Shown in pieces: positions 56,761 through 64,000 of a stretch of 64,000 bases of DNA. The notes beneath the pieces are model-generated. The model was not told where the DNA came from. It made no database searches and was given only the letters and a program-made list of their open reading frames with translations. Each line of letters begins with the position of its first letter. The first letter of the stretch is position 1. Source of the stretch: Bimuria novae-zelandiae CBS 107.79 (lineage: Eukaryota; Ascomycota; Dothideomycetes; Pleosporales; Didymosphaeriaceae); contig ML976736.1 in assembly GCA_010015655.1 (NCBI GenBank), positions 180,989 to 244,988 of the forward strand, read 5' to 3'. Made by a program: the position numbers and the translations under genes.

Positions 56761-58863
56761 TGACAGCGTAGACTTTAATTATATAGGCTAATATACAGTG
56801 GAGTTAGTGTAGCAAGTAGGGCAGGATCTACAGTTATCTCTCTAAGAGATAGGACCTATTAGGGCTAATTTTATAGGCTCTGCAAGTAGGCGTCCTTATA
56901 CGTTTTTATAGCCTTTTAAGTAACCTTTTAAGTCTTAAGTTTTATACGTTAATTAATTACTTATCGCGCTGCTTTAACGGTCACTACACTACTTTTTTAT
57001 ACTAGCCTTTTATCTTTAATCTACCTTTTTTAGCGTTATTAAACTACTATAGTAATATTTATAAGATCGCGCTAGGCTAGCGCGAGACTATTAATTAGTA
57101 ATTGCGAGCTTCTAGGAATTTTGTAAGCCTCCTACTTAATATATTGCTTCTCTCTAGGGCGCGCGACATTTTTTAATGCTGCCGCTAATATGCTATAGGT
57201 GTATTGGCGATAAGGCTTGAATTAATAGCGAATAGAACTAATAGGGATGGCGTCCGGATAGGTGCTAGCAGCTTTATGTAAACAAGCTCTAGATTAAATA
57301 GAAAGATCCTAGCTTTTTCTTAGGCGCTTAGGATTGTGCTGCGCTTAAATATATCTATCCTAATCCTATAGATCGCATGTAGAAATTCGACTTTGTTAAA
57401 GTCTATGTAGCCAGTTTGGGTGGCTATCTCTATAGCCTTTTTGTAATTCTGCTTTAATAGCTGAAAACAGACGACGTCTAGAGGCTATAGATAATGTGAT
57501 AAATATAGCGATAGTAAGAAGGGGAGTATCTTATAATTATCGCAGAACTGTATAAACTCGATAGTAAGGTAGCTACTAAATCTATTAAATATAAGTAATT
57601 ACTATGCGCCTTTCTAGCGCGCGCGCGTTTATATTTTAAAGAACTTTAGTTACTCTATTAAGATAGAGTTATTAGCGTATCCTAATGTTAATATGGCGAT
57701 TATATAGCTATTAGGCAGCGCCGTATTTGTATACTAGTAATAAAGGTAATTAACGGCCTGCACAACGAGCATGGTGTTAGGATCTGTATTTAGCATCACT
57801 AGGCTAACATTCTGAGACGGCCAAGGTCTTATAGGAGCCAATGGTGGCACAGCAATGGGCAGGTCACGTGACTGCTCGAAGCGCTCGAATCGAGCAAGTT
57901 AAGCATATGCAGAAAGCCAAGGCTGCGCTCGACATGCTCGAAGCGAGCAAGTCGAGCATGCTAAGTATATAGGAACATAAGGATAGACTCTTCCACCTCG
58001 TGTTTAACCTGTTTATTAATCTATCGTTTAGATTCACTCAGGCTCTTGTTGATTTGATTGTAACGCACCTTACTTCGATACTAACACCCTATTAATAAAC
58101 GCGAGCTATTAATACACCCTTTCCCGTTTCGATATTGCTCCTGCTAGAGAACCAACCTTAACCCTATTTCGGACTAGCTACCCGTAGGGACTTAACACAT
58201 AGGTTCGAGCACCTCTCTATTACTAAAGATTAATTTAATACTCGTGATATAATCGCGCGACGTCTCTAACGTAGAGACATAAGGATAATTAAACTTTATA
58301 GTAATAATTTATTAATTACTACTAACGCCTATGCGGAAGCCGGTTTCGTCCATATTATAGGTGTCTAATAGGGTGACGCCGTAGGTGTATATCACCTTTT
58401 TAAGCTTAATAAAATAATACCTATAAGCTTTAAACGTTGCTATTACTATATAATTAATATGCTACGACTTCTGCTTTATGCGGTAGCAGTCTAGATTTCT
58501 TAATAGCTATTATAATAGCTAGTCCTTACTAAGTAAAGGAGCTCTGCCATCGGGGTGCGCGCGATTAAGGATATATTAAGTAGCACCTTTTAACTATAGT
58601 ATAAGGCATGGCATGCTAATAGTATCGCAGCGATGTATATATAACTTTAGCGCTTTATCCTGGGTCTCTAAGAGTCGTAGATTCGTGCCGCTGCGGTCAT
58701 GGCGGCTAATCCGGCCTCCAGCGCGCGCTCGAAGTTGCAAAACAGGCACGCTCTATTCGCGTGCTGTAGCTACAAAATTAGGTATTTCTAAGCTAGAAAA
58801 ACTAGAGAGATAATTAGAGATACGCTGCTTAATTTTATAGCTCTTACTATAATATTTAGGCAT
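56761..58863 (-). pseudogene. Fot1-like transposase relic of element D, split by the LTR
   Basis: From MPKYYSKSYKIKQRI at 58863, the HTH_Tnp_Tc5-type region GRISRHDRSGTNLRLLETQD and the block ILNRAHPDGRAPLLSKD can be read through stops, then YNMDETGFRIGVSS (first Asp intact, about 58350). The LTR interrupts after VLEPM; downstream the frame resumes with LVVQAVNYLYY, then LLIFNRFSSYLTIEFIQFCD (second Asp to Asn) and PLDVVCFQLLK (third Asp intact). The 3' end is approximate. The frame is restored when the LTR and one target copy are removed. Confidence 0.85.
57775..58197 (+). mobile_element. Solo Gypsy LTR (423 bp) inside element D
   Basis: Starts TGTTAGGATCTG and ends GGGACTTAACA; target duplication CATGG (57770-57774) versus CATAG (58198-58202), one G-to-A change. 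Same LTR family as 4729-5159 and 62505-63017. It contains three or four GCTCGAA/TCGAGCA units around 57874-57955. No internal region remains, so it arose by LTR-LTR recombination. Confidence 0.88.
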
Positions 58864-58978
58864 AGTTATAGGTTATTTATTAAGAAAATAAAAAAATCCG
58901 CGATAAAAAGTTACGTTAGGCTGCGAAGTTACGTTGGGCTGCGCAGGGCCAACCTCCGGTTGGCATGTGGGGCGAGTA

Positions 58979-59605
58979 TGCGGAACTCTCTTCCTCGATC
59001 ACTAGTTTCAGCTGTAGTCTTATGCATGCCATTGCATAGAAAGTGGCTTATCTGCGGCGTCGGTTATCGTTCCTAACTTCACGTCAACTACGCCCAGGTG
59101 GTCCTTGCAGCCGGGCCATGCACGCCTATTGGGTTCGCCACGTTCGTATTGCGAAGAGGAGGAACTAGCGCGAAGTCTTTGGACAAAAGTGAGTAGGTGC
59201 ATTAGGGTCCAGCCAGTGGGCTTTGAGACCGAATCCGACGCAGCACATCCAAGGGTTCTGGCGAAAGTTTGGCCATCCGCTCTGGCCACCGATTTTCCAA
59301 AGCCACCAAGATATCAATAAATTAGACGACCTCGGACACGACTCGCAGCACGCGCATGGTACACGGCGGGGATTCGGGCAATGCATGGGATAACGATATG
59401 GCTGTAAGTAAGGTGACAAGCAGCGGGACGCTCTCAAATTCAAATTTATACGAACGCAGAATATAAGTTTTAAAAGGTCGCTGGACTTCCTCGTCTTGGT
59501 GAGCATATGAAAGTAAAACGCTCTTAGATCACTACCTACCTAGGTAATACTCCGAATCTTCGCGTCTCCGAATCTTCACAACAAAACTTCACTACCTCGA
59601 GCACC
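58979..59605. other. Upstream region of the rhodopsin-domain receptor gene
   Basis: No gene supported; frames at 59020-59289, 59105-59320 and 59165-59506 overlap on opposite strands and have no domain. The last 60 bp are A/C-rich (ACAACAAAACTTCACTACCTC), resembling a fungal 5' leader. Confidence 0.45.
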
Positions 59606-60646
59606 ATGGAAGGGAGTCAGCAGCCGCCGGCGGGTGGAGATACCAGCAACGCTACCCCAGGACTTGTGGGTGTTTCATGCTTGTTGGCAATTGTAATAAT
59701 TGTTTATGGAGTGCGCATGTACACTCGGATTCGACCCGTGTTCAAGCTGGGTGCCCCCGATTACTTAGTCTCAGCGGCGCTCGTAAGTACCTATAGTGGA
59801 TATCTGACCAGGTTACCGCTAATGGTTTATGGCAGCTATGTGAACTGGGTGTATTGTTCAACTTATTTACAGCTATATCTCTTGGTTTCGGACGTCCTGA
59901 GTACTATCTGGTACCGGATACTATGGTTCAGATTCACAAATATCTCTATGCGTTGGGGTTTTTGGGGTATTGGGCATCTGCTCTCGCGAGGATGTCTATA
60001 GGGTTCATGCTGCTTCGGTTTGAAGCATCCAAGACCTGGCGAGTGGTGCTCAAGATCTTGATCTTCACCCAGTTGTGCCTACCAATTTCGTTGGACGTCA
60101 TTGCTCTTGTCCAATGCCGCCCACTCCGGGCCATGTGGGAACACGTGCCTAACGCAGTTTGCTGGTCCCTCCCAAGGACGCAAACCTACGCCTACATTAA
60201 TTCAGGTAAGTTTGCAATTGATATTCTACTCTAGTAGATACTGAACTATAATAGCGATTGGCATGTTGAGCGACATTGTGTTCGCTGCTATGCCTATATA
60301 TTTTGTCTGGTCGTTGCACCGGCCTGTTCTGGAGCGGGTACTCATTAGCATCCTCATGGCACTCGGATTGCTTGCGGCTACGGCCGAAGCATGTATAATA
60401 TACCATGCATACCTTTGGAACCCTCGAAAAAGCACTATTCGTAATTGGATGCCACTGTTTTGGTGGTACAGAGTCGAAGAGATGGGCCTCATTATTGCAG
60501 CTTGTACACCGTTCCTCAAGCCGCTTATCGAGCGCGTGCTTGCTCGATTCGGCACGCCGCAGTTCCGTTTTGTGACCATGGAATTAAACTCAGTTCAGTC
60601 TAGTCAAGTGACGAAACAGGAGGTCGTTGCAAAGACAGGTTCTTGA
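59606..60646 (+). CDS. Fungal rhodopsin-domain membrane protein (PTH11-related)
   Basis: Exons 59606-59782, 59836-60205 and 60255-60646, joined by introns of 53 bp (GTAAGT...GGCAG) and 49 bp (GTAAGT...AATAG with a CTGAAC branch-like motif); phases match and the product has 312 residues. It belongs to the large fungal rhodopsin-like family (PF20684), seven-helix plasma-membrane proteins related to the PTH11 receptors. Seen in order: helix 1 (VSCLLAIVIIVYGVRMYTRI), the conserved entry APDYLVS into helix 2, YALGFLGYWASALARMSIGF, helix ILIFTQLCLPISLDVIALV followed by the family motif QCRPLRAMWE, the SDIVFAAMPIYFVWSL helix, and the last helices. The tail is short and lacks the long cytosolic domain of true PTH11. 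No damage. Ligand unknown. Confidence 0.85.
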
Positions 60647-60683
60647 AAAGAGTGAACAACGGAGACTGCGAAACAGTGTTGAA

Positions 60684-60811
60684 CAGACTTGCCAACAATC
60701 AAGCCAATCAAGCCGGTCTAACCTAATATGGTAATCCACTAGCTCGCGTAGGTTAAGGTGTTACTAAATTTGGTTAGATCGGCTTGATTGGCTTGATTGT
60801 TGGCAAGTCTA
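60684..60811. mobile_element. 128-bp hAT-type MITE
   Basis: Inverted ends CAGACTTGCCAACAATCAAG (left) and TAGACTTGCCAACAATCAAG (right, reverse complement), about 40 bp each, and a perfect 8-bp target duplication GTGTTGAA at 60676-60683 and 60812-60819. No coding capacity. It inserted just after the receptor gene. Confidence 0.9.
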
Positions 60812-60888
60812 GTGTTGAAAGACTTTAACGTCTTGCCCGCTGTACTGTAACTATCAGCGAAGCGTTATTTGATACCTATCCTGTTAAG

Positions 60889-60970
60889 GAGAGCAGAGCG
60901 GACAGTACGCAGTGGAAAAGATTTGTGGGATTGAACTAAGGTTGTGCTATCTAGGAGCTACAGAAGGTAT
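60889..60970 (+). repeat. Dispersed repeat, copy 2 (partner at 1139-1223)
   Basis: Shares GCGGACAGTACGCAGTGGAA and CTATCTAGGAGCTACAGAAG with the copy near the start of the window, in inverse orientation. Nature unknown, probably a fragment of an LTR. It lies between the hAT MITE and the piggyBac relic. Confidence 0.6.
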
Positions 60971-61123
60971 CCCCCGCATGGCCAACATCGCCCTGGCACG
61001 GGCCACATCTTATTAGCCAATTAGATGCAAATACATTAAAACACTAAATATTTGTCGTTATGTAGGCAATTTTTGTTTGCCAGCCAAAATACGCCTTTTT
61101 TAAAAGCTTTTATATATATAACT

Positions 61124-62504
61124 ATGCCTAATTGTACAGCGCTATTAAGCAACGATGCCGACTTTGTAAAATATACAAAGTATAGCCTAAAGGCAGGAGA
61201 TTTGCCTAATTTACCTACTTAGCCACCACCCTTATGGCAACCGCTTAAAATTAATAATCTATATACTTTTAGACGCGCTCTCTTACCTAACTATATAGAT
61301 TTTAACTCTCCTATTACTTTATTTAACTTATTTTTTAATGCAGGCGTTGTCGATTAGATCGCATACTATATAAATTAGCATGCTAAAAAGCTTTAGGCTA
61401 ACGCGCCCTTAACGCCTAACCGCTATTAATAGAAACCTACCTCTCTAAGCGAGCTATATACGTACTTCGCCGTTATCGTTTATATAGGCGTCCACTAGGA
61501 GCCCTCGCTCGTTAAATACTAGCAGAAGCTTCATGGGACAGCGCCTTGGCATAAGATTAATTACTACATGTCGAAGGAGAGATAGCAGCAGCTTAATTAC
61601 TACTTATACTATATAGAGGTTAACTAGAGCTTTAAGTCTCCCTTTAGCTGAGTGTAGGATCTTTTAGAGACGCTTTATAAGCGTAGCTTTAAGTACTAGG
61701 CGCCTAGCGTATACCTCTACGTTAATAAGGTAATTATAAGATTTACAGGCCGCGCAAGCGAGGTTATAATAATAAAAATAAAGCCTACGCCTAAAGGCTT
61801 TAAGATCTAGTGCTTAGCTAATAATAAAGTAATTCTAAACTAGTTATTTTATGCTAGAGGGCGAGGGCCTATTAACTTACTTAACTTACCTGCTAACGCG
61901 CTAGCTTTTACTCTTATAGAGTTAGTTTCTATTACTCTTGTACTCGCTATAAATGCTATCGGCCAGCGCCTCTTTTCGCCAAATCTCCATATTATGTGGG
62001 ATAATAATCTCTTTAACACTATCCCTATGCTTAAATATCTTAGATCTAAAGGCGTAGGCTGCGCTGGGATAGTCCACACGATAAAAATAACGATAAAGGA
62101 GATTTTTAAGGTAATAGTAGAGGCGGAATTATAGGTAGAGGCGCTAGCTATTAGTACTTATACGTAGGCAAAGCTCTTAAAGGAGTGCTTTAATAGTAAC
62201 CTAATAAAACTTAAAACACACTATACGCGTAAGCTAGAGTAGGGAGATACTTACTAGGCGCTCTTGCAGAGTCGGCAGGTGCTTCAGGCAGCTTGGAGAG
62301 ACAACTAGGTCGTTCTTTTTACTAGTACTATCGCTGAGCGTGAGTACTTTGCCCTCAACACCATGCCAATGCTCTGCTAACAATAGTCGCCACAAGTAAC
62401 TTAGGTCATTATAAAGCTCCGCCGACGCTCTAAGATGGCTCTAAACAACAAGAAACTCTTTAAGAAAGCCTTTAGTAGCAAGCCTCTTAAGTTACTAAGT
62501 ATTC
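61124..62504 (+). pseudogene. piggyBac transposase relic, cut by a chromovirus
   Basis: From MPNCTALLSNDADFVKY, one frame with many TAG/TAA stops encodes a piggyBac-type DDE transposase (PF13843): YFAVIVYIGVH followed by EPSLVKY (about 61460-61510), MSKER and QQLNYYL (about 61568-61600), the Asp-containing core in which VDE-like residues appear as YVNKVIIRFTGRA (about 61710-61755), TPKGFKI (about 61790), and HIMWDNNLFNTIPMLKYLRSKG (about 61990-62055, the conserved WDN block). The C-terminal zinc-binding tail is missing because a retrotransposon LTR begins at 62505. Frame is unbroken by indels; the stops fit RIP. Element ends and TTAA duplications were not found. Confidence 0.8.
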
Positions 62505-63017
62505 TGTTAAGTCCTAGAAGGATAGCTAATCCCTATAGGGGTAAGGTTGGTTCTCGGGCAGGAATACTTGGTAGGACGGGAGAGGTTGTAGTGATAGCTT
62601 GCGCTTGTCACTGGGGCGTTAGTATCGAAGGTGTGTACAGCACAATCAAATCAACAAGGTTGCTTACTCAGATCTAAACGATAGATTAATAAACAAGATT
62701 AAACACGAATGCCATAAGGGTATTCGTGTCGGTTTATATACAAGAGGATTTCTGTACCATCCATTGTTTTNNNNNNNNNNNNNNNNNNNNNNNNNNNNNN
62801 NNNNNNNNNNNNNNNNNNNNNNNNNNNNNNNNNNNNNNNNNNNNNNNNNNNNNNNNNNNNNNNNNNNNNNNNNNNNNNNNNNNNNNNNNNNNNNNNNNNN
62901 NNNNNNNNNNNNNNNGGATGGTACATCACGTGACCTCGGTTGCGCAACCCCACCAAGTGTCACCCCCGCTGAGGGCCCGTTGGTCCTCCGCGTCCTATAC
63001 ATGTTCAGATCCTAACA
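62505..63017 (-). repeat. 3' LTR of the chromovirus, with a gap inside
   Basis: On the minus strand it begins TGTTAGGATCTGAAC (63017) and ends GGACTTAACA (62505), matching the LTR at 57775-58197 at both ends and in the block TTTATTAATCTATCGTTTAG. A gap of 145 N (62771-62915) is flanked by the inverted pair GTACCATCC/GGATGGTAC. The open frame 62435-62677 runs from the piggyBac relic into this LTR and is not a gene. Confidence 0.88.
62771..62915. other. Assembly gap (145 N)
   Basis: A run of N inside the LTR, probably where a repeat or hairpin stopped assembly; frames crossing it are artefacts. Confidence 0.99.
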
Positions 63018-63033
63018 TCACCTCCCCTCTTCC
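63018..63033 (-). promoter_or_regulatory. Polypurine tract of the chromovirus
   Basis: On the minus strand GGAAGAGGGGAGGTGA lies directly before the LTR start. This is the expected primer for plus-strand DNA synthesis and confirms the LTR boundary and orientation. Confidence 0.8.
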
Positions 63034-63148
63034 AGATAGCGTCCTCAGTATCCTCGTTCCGCGCCCCCTAGCTGCAGATACAGTCGTCGCATATAAATAC
63101 TCGCGTGAGTCGCTGTTTTCGCGTTCTGGTCTTAGTGCCTTCCTGACC

Positions 63149-63745
63149 ATGCCTAAGGATCCCAAGCCCCGCAAAGCGCGCGCGCCTCGCAAAAAGACTT
63201 TAACCTAAGAGCGGCGTGATCGCATTCGTCGTGTTAAAGGGAGTAGTAAGGAGATGCCTTTCCGCTGCACCCGCTGCGAAAAGCTAAACATTTGTTGTTT
63301 CGTGGATACTGCGTCTGGTCGTTGTGCTAGTTATATCGCTGCAAGGAGCGAGTGTGAGCTGTTTATTCCTAAAGAGGAGTGGGAGAAGGTAGAGGATAAA
63401 GAGCGTAAAAAGCGGCTAGAGTTAGCTCGCGCTAAGGAAGAACTTGCTCGGCATAAGCGTAAGTTATTAGAGATTAAGAGTCGTAAGAGGCTATTCGCGC
63501 GTCGGGATAGGAAATTACTAAATACCTAGGATAAGGTGTAAGAGACGGAGAGCTCGAGTGCGGACGCTCCGTTCCAAGACAATTTCCTCACTAATCCGGG
63601 CTGGTCACAGGCCAACAATCTCCTTCCTAATCCACTAATAGATCTTCTTCTTAACGAGTTCCTATCTAGTTCTCCTTCGATCGTTCCGGGTTCCTTCTCG
63701 TGGTCTGACGATAGTATTATGCCAACATTTAGCGATAGTTGTTAA
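63149..63745 (+). pseudogene. Accessory frame antisense to pol, cysteine-containing
   Basis: A 199-codon frame from ATG 63149 to TAA 63743-63745 with three internal stops (after RKKTLT, and two near NT-DKV). The product starts basic (MPKDPKPRKARAPRKK), then has a cysteine cluster (PFRCTRCEKLNICCFVD, a further Cys in GRCASY and one in ECELF), a strong coiled coil (EEWEKVEDKERKKRLELARA onwards) and an acidic, aromatic tail (GSFSWSDDSIMPTFSD). It lies between pol and the 3' LTR on the opposite strand, overlapping the pol end by 17 bp tail to tail. Upstream at 63090-63100 is a TATA-like CATATAAATAC, so it probably had its own promoter. Zinc binding is a guess from the cysteines; function unknown. 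Confidence 0.65.
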
Positions 63746-64000
63746 GGTTTGCTTCTAGTTCCCATGTGTCTTCTAAGTGTGGATATCCTTTCCACTTAAT
63801 TAAGTAGGTTCGTGGCTAATCTATGTGTCGTAGTATCTTCTCGACTTCGAATTTGGTTTCCTCCTCTGGTTGGTGATAGAAGGTGGTTTCGACTAGTATT
63901 TCAGAGTCTGCTGGTTCCAATTGGTCTATGTGGAATACTAGGTGTATTTTGGCGTCTAGTGGTAATTCCAATCGGTAGTTAACTAGTGATACTTGTTTGG
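63729..64000 (-). pseudogene. Chromovirus integrase C-terminus with chromodomain (partial)
   Basis: Reading leftwards from the window edge to TAA at 63729-63731: the SH3-like region YRLELPLDAKIHLVFHIDQL, then FEVEKILRHID, one TAG, PRTYLIKWKGYPHLEDTWEL, and the end ANLNNYR. The YLIKWKGY...TWE pattern is the chromodomain that tethers chromoviral integrases to heterochromatin. A single transition explains the stop. The reverse transcriptase and integrase core are outside the window. Confidence 0.85.

Larger units (their letters stand above)
56661..58976 (-). mobile_element. Fot1-type element D, carrying a solo LTR
   Basis: Inverted repeats of about 70 bp, starting CTCGCCCCACA and containing CCAACCGGAGGTTGGCC; TA at 56659-56660 and 58977-58978; 2316 bp including the 423-bp LTR at 57775-58197. 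It lies 7 bp from element C. The terminal repeats differ from those of A, B and C, so it belongs to a different family. Confidence 0.92.
62505..64000 (-). mobile_element. 3' end of a Ty3/Gypsy chromovirus (runs off the window)
   Basis: On the minus strand, in order: the end of pol with a chromodomain (64000-63729), a convergent accessory frame on the other strand (63149-63745), a polypurine tract (63018-63033) and the 3' LTR (63017-62505). The rest of the element and its 5' LTR lie beyond the right edge, so the second target-site copy cannot be checked (TATTC borders the LTR at 62500-62504). It inserted into the piggyBac relic. Only four in-frame stops are seen in two coding regions, so it is far less damaged than the Gypsy copy at 4729. 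Confidence 0.88.

Noticed and set aside
62435..62677. 80-codon plus-strand frame
   Set aside because: It is the last piece of the piggyBac relic read on into the antisense LTR, not a gene.
62726..63208. 160-codon plus-strand frame across the second N gap
   Set aside because: Runs through 145 N of an LTR into the accessory frame; the real accessory start is the ATG at 63149.
1..64000. tRNA or rRNA genes
   Set aside because: I scanned for B-box-like GGTTCGANTCC and cloverleaf pairing and saw no convincing candidate; a tRNAscan run would settle it.

Overview
The window is nuclear DNA of a filamentous ascomycete, most likely a dothideomycete. Evidence: genes carry 45-75 bp introns with GTAAGT/GTACGY donors; the gene set is typically fungal (HET-domain protein, COMPASS Spp1, Smc5/6 Nse3, mitochondrial Aim18, a fungal rhodopsin-like receptor); and gene-rich GC-balanced blocks alternate with AT-rich blocks of transposons degraded by C-to-T/G-to-A transitions, the signature of repeat-induced point mutation (RIP). 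There are two runs of N (30199-30273 and 62771-62915).

Layout. 1-4.3 kb: the start of an unknown minus-strand gene and an intact HET-domain gene. 4.3-11 kb: a RIP-ruined Ty3/Gypsy element with two solo LTRs nested in it, cut off on the right by a small non-autonomous hAT. 11-27 kb: the conserved gene block: a spliced unknown gene, SPP1, NSE3 divergent from AIM18, a broken F-box gene, a one-TM protein gene, a TPR-subtilase gene and, directly downstream on the same strand, a 287-aa protein that I propose as gasdermin-like. That pair resembles the het-Q1/het-Q2 arrangement (gasdermin plus activating subtilase) and is the most interesting biology here. 28-39.4 kb: one MFS (TRI12/siderophore type) gene shattered by a short retroposed insert with a 17-bp target duplication and by a hAT element with an 8-bp target duplication, the hAT itself carrying a full-length Copia element. 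39.6-42.3 kb: a pogo-type element and a 672-bp foldback MITE. 42.5-43.8 kb: an intact FAD monooxygenase. 44.5-50.2 kb: a broken BTB-like gene split by another hAT, which contains a further pogo element. 50.25-58.98 kb: four different pogo/Fot1 elements end to end at TA sites, the last carrying a solo LTR. 59.6-60.6 kb: an intact three-exon rhodopsin-domain receptor gene. 60.7-64 kb: a hAT MITE, a RIP-degraded piggyBac pseudogene, and the 3' end of a minus-strand chromovirus with a convergent accessory ORF, interrupting the piggyBac.

The intact genes fall into two groups: housekeeping (SPP1, NSE3, AIM18) and self/non-self or environment-facing accessory genes (HET, subtilase plus candidate gasdermin, receptor, monooxygenase) next to transposon-rich DNA. 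Most nesting could be proven because removing an insert together with one target-site copy restores the interrupted reading frame.
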